Positions 32,634 to 40,364 are shown, numbered from the stretch's first letter. The stretch is DNA of 40,583 nt from Candidatus Poribacteria bacterium (GCA_022820835.1 JAJEET010000146.1:1-40583); one strand, 5' to 3'. A program made the numbers and translations. Notes: a model not told the origin generated them from the letters alone.

Positions 32634-34016
32634 CTACAAAAAGACTTTGCCCGGATTCATTAGATTCTGTGGATCCAAGGCGTGTTTGATGGCGCGCATC
32701 AGATTGACTGCCTCTCCGTGCTCCTTCTCCAATGCTTTGCGTTTACCGATGCCGACACCGTGTTCACCTGTGCAGGTGCCGTCCATCTCCAAAGCGATGT
32801 CTACAATTTCGTGGCTGAGCCGTTGTGCCTCTGCTAATTCATCTTTGTTATCGGGTTCAAGCGGAAAGACGACGTGAAAGTTGCCGTCGCCGACGTGTCC
32901 GAGGATTGAGGGTGCAAGGTCTGATGTCGCGAGACGCGCTTTCGTTTTCTCAATACACTCAGCGAGTCGAGAGATCGGAACACAGACATCGGTAACATAA
33001 CCGACGGAACCCGGGCGGCGGTTGAGTGCGGCGTAGTAGCTATCGTATCGCGCTTGCCAGAGGCGTTTGCGTTCGGTTTCGTCCGTTGCCCATCGGAAAT
33101 CGCCGCTACCGTGTCGGGCTGCGATTTTACCGGCGATCTCGGAACTCTCTGCGACGGTGTGTTCGGAGCCGTGGAACTCAAGGAAAAGTGTCGGCGCGAC
33201 TTGGTAATCTAATCCGGCATATTTATTGACGGCATCCATCTGAAGTTCATCCAGCAGTTCAATGCGTGCGATGCTGATACCTGTGTCCATCATTCTGATA
33301 ACGGTGTCTACCGCTGCGGCGACGCTCGGAAAAGCGCAAACGGCGGCGGCGACGGCTTCCGGTAGGCGCGTCAATTTCAGCGTGATTTCGGTGATAATTC
33401 CGAGTGTGCCTTCCGAACCGATGAAGAGACGAGTAAGGTCATAGCCTGCGGCGGATTTTCTGGCTCTGCCACCGGTCTGGACAATAGAACCGTCGGCGGT
33501 GATGACTGTCAAGCCGAGGACGTTATCGAGCATTGTGCCGTATCTGACAGCACTTGTGCCGGATGCGCGGGTTGCGACCATCCCACCGAGTGAAGCGTCT
33601 GCCCCCGGATCGACAGGAAAATGGAGTTGTGTCCCGATCTTTTCAAGGTGCGTGTTCAATTGTAAGCGTGTCACGCCTGCTTGGACGGTGGCATCTCTGT
33701 CGTCTCGGTTGACGCGCAGGATGCGGTTCATTTCGTTGAGTGCGATACAGAGCGCGCCTTCGGTTGCGACGGCTGCGCCTTCAACGCCGGTGCCGGTACC
33801 GTAGGGGATGATCGGTATTTTGTGTTTCGCACAGATTTTGACGATATCGGCGACTTCGGCGTTTGTTTTCGGAAATACGACGGCATCTGGGAGCGTGCCT
33901 CGGTGATAGGAGGCATCGCGTGCGTGTGCGTCCCGGACAGCACTATCCGTGCTGAAGCGTGTTCCGAGCAGGTCGCGGAGTTTTTTATGTGTGTGTTTGA
34001 GATTGTGCTGGTTCAT
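32634..34016 (-). CDS. FAD-linked oxidase, GlcD / D-lactate dehydrogenase family
   Basis: The 460-aa flavoprotein has the PCMH-type FAD domain (IPIIPYGTGTGVEGAA, about 75-90; DPGADASLGGMVATRASGTSAVRYG, about 140-165) and the C-terminal oxidase domain with GTCTGEHGVGIGKRKAL and the closing DPQNLMNPGKVF. It oxidises glycolate, D-lactate or similar 2-hydroxyacids. It lacks the extra Fe-S domain of longer relatives. It is first of the set glcD-like, dehydrogenase, trpB. The region before its ATG holds a spaced inverted repeat (ATGCTA/TAGCAT). Confidence 0.93.
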   Translation of the reverse strand: MNQHNLKHTHKKLRDLLGTRFSTDSAVRDAHARDASYHRGTLPDAVVFPKTNAEVADIVKICAKHKIPIIPYGTGTGVEGAAVATEGALCIALNEMNRILRVNRDDRDATVQAGVTRLQLNTHLEKIGTQLHFPVDPGADASLGGMVATRASGTSAVRYGTMLDNVLGLTVITADGSIVQTGGRARKSAAGYDLTRLFIGSEGTLGIITEITLKLTRLPEAVAAAVCAFPSVAAAVDTVIRMMDTGISIARIELLDELQMDAVNKYAGLDYQVAPTLFLEFHGSEHTVAESSEIAGKIAARHGSGDFRWATDETERKRLWQARYDSYYAALNRRPGSVGYVTDVCVPISRLAECIEKTKARLATSDLAPSILGHVGDGNFHVVFPLEPDNKDELAEAQRLSHEIVDIALEMDGTCTGEHGVGIGKRKALEKEHGEAVNLMRAIKHALDPQNLMNPGKVFL

Positions 34017-34114
34017 GCTATGTGCATTTTAGCATAATTTGTGGGGGATGGCAAAAGAAATATTAGGGGCATCTGTAAAAAACTCCTTTTGAAAATTGAA
34101 CGATGCGGACGCAT

Positions 34115-34687
34115 TCAGTTTTCATTGTGGGCGTTTATTTCCATTAGTTTTTCACGGGCTAATATTTCAAAGACTGGCATCACTCTTTCGACGAGTTCGG
34201 CGTGTCGTCCGGACAAGCGATCATGCGCTGTCTGGAGTGCTTTGTGTTCTCTGGTGAGAGCATCGAGTCCAGCTCGGAGCGTCGCGTTTTCCTCTTTCAA
34301 GATTTCTTGTTGTTGCTGTAGGGCATTGTATCGTCCTTCCCATTCTGCTTTTAGGGTGTTGTATCGTCCTATCCATTCTTCCTGTAAAGTGTTGTATTGT
34401 TCTTCCGATTCTTCTTGCAAGGTGTTGTATCGTCGGTCGGAGGTGCTTTGGAAGTTGCTAAACTCTTCCTGTAAGTTTTCGTGTTCTTCGTGCAGGGCAT
34501 TATACCGTTGGTCAGCGGCACTTTGGAAGTTGCTAAACTCTTGCTGTAGGTTTTCGTGTTCTTCGTGCAGGGCATTATACCGTTGGTCTTCGCGCTTTTT
34601 GACGATCCATCCAGTAGCCAGGGCAATTACGCCGAAACTAAATATCCCTATATCTATGAGACTGATTGTAGCCCAACTGAAATCCAT
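34115..34687 (-). CDS. Membrane-anchored coiled-coil protein with 25-residue repeats
   Basis: The 190-aa protein has one N-terminal membrane helix (about residues 9-27), then a long coiled coil. Two 25-residue units beginning RYNALHEEHENLQ are almost identical (DNA period 75 bp, near 34446 and 34521). Shorter, decayed units (RYNTLQEE, QYNTLQEEW, RYNTLKAEWEG, RYNALQQQ) follow. The last 60 residues are a heptad-like helix. I do not recognise a family. It is likely a structural or tether protein with the coil in the cytoplasm or periplasm; orientation is uncertain. The repeat number may vary between strains through slippage. Confidence 0.7.
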   Translation of the reverse strand: MDFSWATISLIDIGIFSFGVIALATGWIVKKREDQRYNALHEEHENLQQEFSNFQSAADQRYNALHEEHENLQEEFSNFQSTSDRRYNTLQEESEEQYNTLQEEWIGRYNTLKAEWEGRYNALQQQQEILKEENATLRAGLDALTREHKALQTAHDRLSGRHAELVERVMPVFEILAREKLMEINAHNEN

Positions 34688-34871
34688 TTTATTTTCCCCG
34701 TTGCTTTATCGCTCCCCTAGCTTCTGTGATTGTGCGCTGGCAATCACGGTTGTGCTAATTTGAATTAAGTCTAACATTTTCAAGCACGATTGTCAAGAAA
34801 AATTGTGGATATCCAGAGGCAAGATTAGGAAACCTCACCAGCATAGAACAGATAATCTTTAGATATTGGTG

Positions 34872-35456
34872 CTACTCAGGAAATGGGACGTTTTCGTATA
34901 TCTCTTGTAAGGGGAGTTCGCATTGGATTGAGGTGAGTGGGAGTTGCTGGTCAAGTGTTTGGAAGTCGGTGAGAATCCATTGTGTTGCTTGGCGGACGTA
35001 GTGATCGACGCGGACCTTGTCTTGGGAGACGAGGACGTATTCTTGTAAGGATTGGAGTTGTCGGTAGTGTGCGAATTTGTCGCCTCTGTCGTAAGCCTCT
35101 GTTGATGGAGAGAGCACCTCTACGACGACTATAGGGTTGAGGAGTATGTCAAAAACATCGTCTTCAAAACGGGGTTCTTCACAGACAACGCCGATATCGG
35201 GATAAAAATAGGAATTTGCTGCTGGAATACTGACACGCATTTCGTGGGCGAATACGAAGCATTGACTGTTTCCCAAACGGTTGTAAAGTCCAGCGACAAT
35301 GTTGCCTGTAATAACATTGTGTGCCCAGTTAGAACTGGATCTTCCAATTATTTTGCTGTTCATGTACTCGCTTCTAACTATCTCAGCGTCAGGGATTGCT
35401 TTGCGTTCTAAAGTGATGTATTCTTCGGGCGTGTAATATGCTTCGGATGTCCTCAT
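34872..35456 (-). CDS. Uma2-family (DUF820) PD-(D/E)XK protein
   Basis: The 194-aa protein shows Uma2 landmarks: YTPEEYITLER, IVRSEYMNSKIIG, the HNVITGNIVAGLYNRL helix, YFYPDIGVVCEEP with the first catalytic Asp, and VVVEVLSPSTEAYDRGDKFAHYR with the E of the E-x-L/K core. Uma2 proteins are abundant in cyanobacteria and other complex bacteria as putative nucleases of unknown role. The usual glycine of the D-G-E/K turn is replaced (MNSK), a small oddity. Catalytic activity is not certain. It stands alone, 33 bp after fic on the same strand. Confidence 0.85.
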   Translation of the reverse strand: MRTSEAYYTPEEYITLERKAIPDAEIVRSEYMNSKIIGRSSSNWAHNVITGNIVAGLYNRLGNSQCFVFAHEMRVSIPAANSYFYPDIGVVCEEPRFEDDVFDILLNPIVVVEVLSPSTEAYDRGDKFAHYRQLQSLQEYVLVSQDKVRVDHYVRQATQWILTDFQTLDQQLPLTSIQCELPLQEIYENVPFPE

Positions 35457-35489
35457 TGTCCTAATTTCCTCATTTTTGTGTGGGATTTG

Positions 35490-36617
35490 CTAACTTCTAA
35501 AGAGGTTCAGGTATTTTTCCAATACGAAGAGGCGGTTACGGGAGTGGTCTGTAGTTTCTCTGAGTATTTCGAGTTCTGTTAAGGATTTTAGGAGTCGGTT
35601 TGCGCTTGAGAAACTTATGCCGAGTTCTTTTTCAACGGATCTCACATTAACAATCGGTGTAGCGTACATAAAACGCAACAGTTTTTGCGCGTTTTTCGCT
35701 CGAGATCCGAGAGTTAATATGTTGGTGTCATATTCTTGCTGAAGTTCGAGAATCCCTTTGAATGTTTTAATCCCATCTTGGGCGGTTTCAACTATTCCGT
35801 TTAAGAAAAATGTAATCCACTGCTCTAAATCATTTGACTTGCGGACCATAGAAAGCGAATCATAGTATGAAACCTTGTTTTTTTTAAAAAAGGTGGAAAT
35901 GTAAAAGGTAGGCTTGTTAAGTAATTGTGCGTCAATGAGTTGCAAAACGATTAATAGTCTGCCGCACCTTCCATTGCCGTCCAGAAAAGGATGGATGGTT
36001 TCAAACTGGTAGTGTGTAATCGCAATTTTAATCAGTTCTGGAATCTGTAATGATTGATTGTGCCAGAATTTTTCCAAATCGCTTAAAAGATCCGGAAGCT
36101 CCTCCGCTGATGGCGGAACAAAAAATGCATCAGAAGGCGATGAACCACCAATCCAATTTTGAGACTTACGAATTTCTCCAGGGGCCTTGTTTTGTCCACG
36201 AACACCGGAGAGTAAGATCTTGTGTGCCTCCCTTAGGAGTCGTATACAAAGCGGAAGTTCGGACAGTTTGGCTATCGCGAAGTTCACCGCTTCAATATAA
36301 TTCTGGACTTCCTGCCAATCATCTTGTCTCTCTGGACTAATCTCTCTTTGCGGTAAAATAGCTTCATCAAGTTCAGTTTTTGTGCCTTCAATTTGATTGG
36401 AGTATGTTGCTTCTTTCGCGACGCTCATTGGAATGGAAAAATTAACATCTGGGCGAAGTACAGCATAGGCGTTGAGTTCTCCTAAAAGTCTTGCTGCACG
36501 CTCGAGCAAAAGGTCTATCTGTGGATTTTCCCAGACAAAAGGGCAGTTTACAAAGGAAGGCGTAAAGCTTTTGTATTCTCGTTGTTGTCGGTATTTACCT
36601 GCTATAAAATTACTCAT
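35490..36617 (-). CDS. Fic-family protein with N-terminal autoinhibitory motif and C-terminal winged helix
   Basis: Fic enzymes transfer AMP (or another nucleotide part) to hydroxyl side chains of proteins. The 375-aa protein has the active loop HPFLDGNGRCGR (209-220, catalytic H209) and an inhibitory helix YSNQIEGTK (72-80, Glu77) of the class II S/T-x-x-x-E-G type. The N-terminal Fic_N region precedes it. The last 60 residues (TPIVNVRSVEKELGISFSSANRLLKSLTELEIL) are a winged helix. It may therefore bind its own promoter; three 40-bp iterons lie directly upstream (36635-36754). No separate antitoxin is present. Confidence 0.92.
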   Translation of the reverse strand: MSNFIAGKYRQQREYKSFTPSFVNCPFVWENPQIDLLLERAARLLGELNAYAVLRPDVNFSIPMSVAKEATYSNQIEGTKTELDEAILPQREISPERQDDWQEVQNYIEAVNFAIAKLSELPLCIRLLREAHKILLSGVRGQNKAPGEIRKSQNWIGGSSPSDAFFVPPSAEELPDLLSDLEKFWHNQSLQIPELIKIAITHYQFETIHPFLDGNGRCGRLLIVLQLIDAQLLNKPTFYISTFFKKNKVSYYDSLSMVRKSNDLEQWITFFLNGIVETAQDGIKTFKGILELQQEYDTNILTLGSRAKNAQKLLRFMYATPIVNVRSVEKELGISFSSANRLLKSLTELEILRETTDHSRNRLFVLEKYLNLFRS

Positions 36618-36634
36618 AGTGTTGTTTTCACCGA

Positions 36635-36754
36635 TTTTGAAAGCATTAAATTTTGTATTGTCACTTTTGACAATTTTTGAGAGCCTTAAATTTTATATTA
36701 CCATTTTTACCGGTTTTTGGCAATTGTAAATTTCATGTTATCAGAAGTGTGAAG
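36635..36754 (-). promoter_or_regulatory. Three 40-bp iterons with embedded promoters upstream of fic
   Basis: Units start at 36635, 36675 and 36715, each opening TTTTG on the plus strand. The first two share 28 of their first 34 bases; the third is more decayed. On the minus strand, unit 1 holds TTGTCA-N17-TTTAAT (36673-36645), and a TTGCCA-N17-TAATAT pair spans units 2-3. TTGTCA-AAAG-TGACAA is a perfect palindrome overlapping the first -35. This looks like an operator array for a repressor, perhaps Fic's own winged helix. Confidence 0.55.
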
Positions 36755-36795
36755 TTGAAATCTCGCGTAGCAGTGAATAAGAAATAGGATCTACG

Positions 36796-37782
36796 CTACG
36801 GTGTTGGATTTATAGTCCCTCGGACTTCGGTGACGATGGTATCTGGTTCGATGCCTTCGCCTTGTCCCTCGAAGTTGAGGAGGATGCGGTGGCGGAGTGC
36901 GGGGCGCAGCACGGTATCAATGTCTGAAAAGGCGACGTTGTAGCGTTCATCAAGGAGCGCACTGATTTTAGCAGTGAGTGCTATCGCCTGGACGCTTCGG
37001 ATGCCAGCACCGAGGTGAACGTAGCGTTTCACGATCTCCGGTGCGTCCTCGGAATCTGGGTGTGTGGCACGGACGAGTCGGATGATGTGGCGTTCGACAT
37101 GCTCGGCGATAGGAACTTGCGGGACGAGTCGGCGCATCTCGTTGAGTGTTTCGGCATCTGTAACCTTGTCGATGGTGATGTCGGCACCGGATGTAGTGCG
37201 GCGTAGGATTTCGACGATCTCGTCTTCGCTCGGAAAGTCGATGAGGAGTTTGAAGAGGAACCGATCGAGTTGTGCTTCAGGGAGCGGATAGGTGCCTTCC
37301 ATTTCCAACGGGTTTTGGGTTGCTAAGACGCAAAAGGGTTCTTCTAACTTATGGCTGTTGCGTCCGACGGTGACAGTGCGTTCCTGCATCGCTTCAAGGA
37401 GTGCGGATTGTGTGCGCGGTGTCGCACGGTTGATTTCATCTGCGAGGATGAGTTGCGCGAAGATGGGTCCCTGTTGGAATTCGAGTTGCCTTCCGCCGTG
37501 TGCGTCTTCAATGAGTAGCGTTGTGCCTGTGACATCCGAAGGCATCATATCGGGTGTGAATTGGATACGCTGGAATTTGAGGTTGAGTGCTTCGCTGAGT
37601 GTGTGGATTAGCTGCGTTTTGCCTAAGCCGGGGATGCCTTCGAGGAGCGCGTGTCCGTTGGCGAGTAGGCAGAAAAGCACGCCTTCGATGATAGCATCCT
37701 GACCGACGATACGCTTTTGGACCTCGGCTTTGACGTTGTAAAAGGTTTCACGGAATTGATGGATTTGCGTGTCTATGCTCAT
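36796..37782 (-). CDS. MoxR-family AAA+ ATPase
   Basis: The 328-aa protein is a standard MoxR: Walker A GIPGLGKTQ (about 49-57), Walker B LILADEINRATPRTQ, the sensor-1 segment VLATQNPLEMEGTYPLPEAQLDRF, and the C-terminal lid with AGIRSVQAI. MoxR proteins act as chaperones that load metal cofactors or remodel von Willebrand-type partners, usually encoded next door with DUF58 and VWA genes. No such partner is in this window; the next gene upstream is a Gfo/Idh/MocA enzyme and downstream is fic. The gene is intact and looks functional. Confidence 0.93.
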   Translation of the reverse strand: MSIDTQIHQFRETFYNVKAEVQKRIVGQDAIIEGVLFCLLANGHALLEGIPGLGKTQLIHTLSEALNLKFQRIQFTPDMMPSDVTGTTLLIEDAHGGRQLEFQQGPIFAQLILADEINRATPRTQSALLEAMQERTVTVGRNSHKLEEPFCVLATQNPLEMEGTYPLPEAQLDRFLFKLLIDFPSEDEIVEILRRTTSGADITIDKVTDAETLNEMRRLVPQVPIAEHVERHIIRLVRATHPDSEDAPEIVKRYVHLGAGIRSVQAIALTAKISALLDERYNVAFSDIDTVLRPALRHRILLNFEGQGEGIEPDTIVTEVRGTINPTP

Positions 37783-37790
37783 ATTTTTCC

Positions 37791-37822
37791 GGCGAGGTTA
37801 CAAACCTCGCCTGCAGTAGCGG
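37791..37822. repeat. Dispersed palindrome followed by TGCAGTAGCGG
   Basis: GGCGAGGTT (37791-37799) pairs perfectly with AACCTCGCC (37803-37811) around ACA, followed by TGCAGTAGCGG. It fills the short gap between the Gfo/Idh and MoxR genes. It is the cleanest copy of the family seen also at 5472, 11593 and 20896. Confidence 0.6.
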
Positions 37823-37841
37823 AGGGCGGTTGTGCGAGATT

Positions 37842-38891
37842 TTACCAACTTTTTCCGCCGACGTAGAGATCTCGGTTCTCCATTGGGAGTGAGACGCGTC
37901 TGCCATCGAGTCGGTGCGATTCGATGATCCCCATGAGTGTCTCTTGGCTCCGGCGTGCGAGATGGATGGGGCCCTTTGTTTCGCGGTCTTCGTCGAGTGC
38001 CTCGGCGATGTCTGTGATCCCCATGACGGTGCCTGTGGCACGAGATGTTTCTGGAAATGGCACTTCTTCATAGAAGGTTCCGTCTTTCTTTCGGAATTGG
38101 ATTTCTCTGCTGTTGTTTTGTATACGGATCTTGCCACGGGTGCCGCAGACCTCGTATTCGGGTCCAGTGCCGGCGGTGTTATAGCCGTGTACGCCGTTGG
38201 CATAACGGATATAACCGCTGGTGATAGCTGGATCAATGGTGATGCGGTTGCCGTCCCAGTCAGAATCTTTACAGTTGATGGTGCCTTGTACGAAATCGAC
38301 CTCTGGGTCGCCTGCGAGGAAGAGGAGCATATCGGCGGCGTGTGTTAAGCCCCAGAGTGCGGAGCTTGCACCGTATTGTGCGATGGTGCATTGGACATCA
38401 CCGATTTCGCCAGCATCGACGAGTTCACGTACTTTGCGGTAGATCGGCATGTAACGGCGTTGCGTGCCGTAGTTGAATTTGACATCATGTTTTTGAACGG
38501 CATCTACCATGCGGTCTGCCTCTGCCATGGAGCAACAGAGCGGTTTTTCGCAGTAGATACCCTTGACGTTGTTCTCGGCAGCAAAAACAGTGATGTCAGC
38601 GTGTGGGCCGGGACGCGTGGCGAGACATACAATGTCGGGTTTCTCTTTTTCGATCATCTCTTGGTAATCTGTATAGGCGCGTTCGGCACCGTAGCGTTGT
38701 CTGATGGCTTCGGCTTTCTCTTCAAGCACATCGGAGACGGCAACGAGATCAGTCCGCTCACATGCGACGGCTGCAGCGGCGTGTGAGAAGGGTTGCCATA
38801 TAAAACTATCGGGACGACCTGCGACTTCGTCGTCAATGGTCGCGCCCATCCGTCCGCATCCGATCAGACAGGCTTTGTATGTGTGTGGCAT
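37842..38891 (-). CDS. Gfo/Idh/MocA-family oxidoreductase
   Basis: The 349-aa enzyme has an N-terminal NAD(P) Rossmann fold (YKACLIGCGRMGATIDDE, about 4-21), the family's IVCLATRPGPHADITVFAAENNVKGIYCEKPLCCSMAEADRMV block with the E-K-P motif (about 88-130), and the C-terminal alpha/beta domain that binds a sugar or related polyol. AGGAG lies before the ATG. It is likely a sugar dehydrogenase; exact substrate unknown. The preceding 73 bp lead into a broken antitoxin-like gene. Confidence 0.92.
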   Translation of the reverse strand: MPHTYKACLIGCGRMGATIDDEVAGRPDSFIWQPFSHAAAAVACERTDLVAVSDVLEEKAEAIRQRYGAERAYTDYQEMIEKEKPDIVCLATRPGPHADITVFAAENNVKGIYCEKPLCCSMAEADRMVDAVQKHDVKFNYGTQRRYMPIYRKVRELVDAGEIGDVQCTIAQYGASSALWGLTHAADMLLFLAGDPEVDFVQGTINCKDSDWDGNRITIDPAITSGYIRYANGVHGYNTAGTGPEYEVCGTRGKIRIQNNSREIQFRKKDGTFYEEVPFPETSRATGTVMGITDIAEALDEDRETKGPIHLARRSQETLMGIIESHRLDGRRVSLPMENRDLYVGGKSW

Positions 38892-38964
38892 GGTTTATCT
38901 CCTATAGCATTAGAGATCAGATTCAGTATTTCAGGTGAGTTGTTCAACTGTCCATGACTTACAT

Positions 38965-39033
38965 TCAAACGTCGCGTTTAACATCCTCCCAACTTTTGAG
39001 TCTGCCGGCTTTTTCATCGAATTCTTCGGGATG
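38965..39033 (-). pseudogene. 3' remnant of a small antitoxin-like gene split by the IsrB element
   Basis: Reading the minus strand from the IsrB element's end to a TGA at 38967-38965 gives 22 residues, HPEEFDEKAGRLKSWEDVKR then DV. The R-L-K-S-W-E-D-V-K ending is like the C termini of small addiction-module proteins. The fragment has no start of its own. A ribosome site, ATG and short frame on the other side of the element (40306) could be the missing 5' part. Confidence 0.4.
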
Positions 39034-39037
39034 GAAA

Positions 39038-39057
39038 CCTCGCCTTTTAAGGCGGGG
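39038..39057. repeat. Right-end hairpin of the IsrB element
   Basis: On the minus strand CCCCGCCT-TAA-AAGGCGAGG forms a strong stem, and it includes the isrB stop codon (39049-39047). Flanking bases extend it as an imperfect inverted repeat (GGGAT...ATCCC). It matches the left-end hairpin at 18 of 20 bases, with the two changes being a paired C-G to T-A swap. Confidence 0.75.
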
Positions 39058-40069
39058 AGGAAATCCCGCTCCTATAGTTGAAGTTCAGGCGTGTTAGCAC
39101 TTTAAAATCTTGTGTTTTGGCATTTTGACAAAGGCGTTTTCCCGCTAAAGAATACAGAGAAATACCTGTCTTGCCAAATCCACTAATACGCGTCAAGCCA
39201 TGCTTAACATGTTTCACGAGAGTGTTCTTCACGAATCCAGCGCAAGTCGTGCCACCGTAGCGAGGACGTTCCCCACCTTTCTGTGGGTTCTGTCTGTGGA
39301 GTTCACGTCTCCGTATCGGTATCGGCGATATACAGAATATATCTGTGTTATCTACGACACCCTCGCCGCCAACGACATGGTAAGCGAGACACCAAGAATC
39401 TACACAATGTGCCTCGAACGTCTCTGATAACTTCTTTGACGACTTCTTCAGACCTAACCTATCGCGTATCTCTTTGGTTTGCCACCCTTGAAGCGTTCGC
39501 AACTGCCACTGCTTTCGGATTTCGGTATAGAACCACTGCTTACCGACTTCAAGTGGACTAAACGATTGATTCCATTTCTTGGCACGTTCTATAGTGCGTG
39601 CCTTAATATCCTCTACACAGACGTGCGTGACGGGATACAACTTCGAGAGCCACTGAAGTATCCGAAGTTTCCAATCCCACCTCGCACGTGTCCCTGCCGG
39701 TAACTTCGCTTTGCCGGCGTTACGATTCGTTCTGTTCTTGCGATTCGGACACTTTCGAGAGCGTCTGCTTCTCCGCAACTCACGACGTTTTTCAACTTTC
39801 TTACCGACTTTGCTGTGAGCGTCCGCCTGCACATTCAAGTAGGTATGCTTCTTTGACTTAACAGTAACGCCTTCTTTCTTACTACCGGGGTCTACACCAA
39901 CAGCAATCTCTTGGAACTCGGTATCCGATGGGTCAACGTTTAATCGGACACAGAAGATGCCGTTGTCCCAAAACGGAGTTGCCTTGCCTGATTTTATCCA
40001 ACGCCTTGCCCGTGAAGGCTTAGTAGGCATTAGAGGGTGTTGATTCTTATCTACGACGCCAACGAACAT
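39047..40069 (-). CDS. isrB: IsrB: PLMP-domain, RuvC-only RNA-guided nuclease (RRXRR protein)
   Basis: IsrB is the HNH-less relative of IscB and an ancestor-like form of Cas9; studied members nick DNA under guidance of an omega-RNA. The 340-aa length fits. Residues 12-15 are the naming PLMP motif (HPLMPTKPSRARRWIKSGKA). RuvC-I is AVGVDPGSK (D60), the arginine-rich bridge helix is about 86-116 (RRELRRSRRSRK), RuvC-II is CVEDI (E153), and RuvC-III is AHCVDSW (H221, D224). Only 67 residues separate E153 and H221, with no HNH or paired CxxC, which excludes IscB. All catalytic residues are present. The ATG at 40069 has GAGG upstream; the stop sits in the end hairpin. Confidence 0.85.
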   Translation of the reverse strand: MFVGVVDKNQHPLMPTKPSRARRWIKSGKATPFWDNGIFCVRLNVDPSDTEFQEIAVGVDPGSKKEGVTVKSKKHTYLNVQADAHSKVGKKVEKRRELRRSRRSRKCPNRKNRTNRNAGKAKLPAGTRARWDWKLRILQWLSKLYPVTHVCVEDIKARTIERAKKWNQSFSPLEVGKQWFYTEIRKQWQLRTLQGWQTKEIRDRLGLKKSSKKLSETFEAHCVDSWCLAYHVVGGEGVVDNTDIFCISPIPIRRRELHRQNPQKGGERPRYGGTTCAGFVKNTLVKHVKHGLTRISGFGKTGISLYSLAGKRLCQNAKTQDFKVLTRLNFNYRSGISSPP

Positions 40070-40290
40070 GACATAAACCTCTTTCGAGTGTATATTTCCC
40101 CATCCAGATCACAGTATCTAAGGTGAATCAGACTTGGGGAGCATCCGAAACATTCTGCTGGTTGCCACACCAAGATACCGCGATATTTTACTGTAGTCAA
40201 TGAGTTTCCCGCGTCCCATCTATAGCCTTGGCTGGCGTATGGGACACGCCTCGCCCTTTAGGGCGGGGTCACTGACAGCTTGCTTTTGCA
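40070..40290 (-). ncRNA. Candidate omega-RNA of IsrB, with guide at its 5' end
   Basis: In IscB/IsrB loci the guide RNA scaffold lies directly upstream of the gene on the same strand. Here that interval is non-coding and foldable: the end hairpin (40268-40249), a 10-bp stem CGTGTCCCAT/ATGGGACGCG (40248-40239 with 40219-40210) enclosing an AGCC-AA-GGCT element, and a later CTTGG/CCAAG stem containing an AGCA/TGCT hairpin. The guide would be the 16-20 nt just outside the element (about 40269-40290). The 5' and 3' ends are estimates. Confidence 0.55.
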
Positions 40291-40306
40291 GTTTTTCATT
40301 CTTCAT
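40220..40306 (-). pseudogene. 5' remnant of the split gene, or omega-RNA leader ORF (28 codons)
   Basis: AAGGAG precedes an ATG at 40306 that opens a 28-codon frame (MKNEKLQKQAVSDPALKGEA...) running through the left-end hairpin to a TAG at 40222-40220. The part before 40268 is outside the element and may be the start of the gene whose tail is at 38965-39033. Alternatively it is a chance frame. Confidence 0.35.
40249..40268. repeat. Left-end hairpin of the IsrB element
   Basis: On the minus strand CCCCGCCC-TAA-AGGGCGAGG forms a strong stem. Compared with the right-end copy, position 8 (C for T) and position 13 (G for A) change together, keeping the base pair. It lies at the start of the candidate omega-RNA. 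Confidence 0.75.
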
Positions 40307-40364
40307 CACAGAACTCCTTAAAAGGGTTATCTTTTTTAGGTTGCACGCCTTGTTCAATGTTAAT

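Larger units (their letters stand above)
39038..40268 (-). mobile_element. IS200/IS605-like unit carrying isrB, without tnpA
   Basis: Two near-identical 20-bp hairpins (39038-39057 and 40249-40268) bound a segment that contains only the isrB gene and a structured non-coding stretch. This is the layout of ISC/IsrB elements, which depend on a TnpA (Y1 transposase) encoded elsewhere. Exact ends cannot be fixed because such elements make no target duplication; they may lie a few to tens of bases outside the hairpins. Confidence 0.65.

Noticed and set aside
34446..34595. Possible CRISPR-like array in the repeated region.
   Set aside because: The repeats are in-frame 75-bp units of a coiled-coil gene without unique spacers.
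39047..40069. IscB or TnpB identity for the nuclease.
   Set aside because: There is no HNH domain between RuvC-II and RuvC-III, which excludes IscB. The PLMP N terminus and bridge helix are not found in TnpB.
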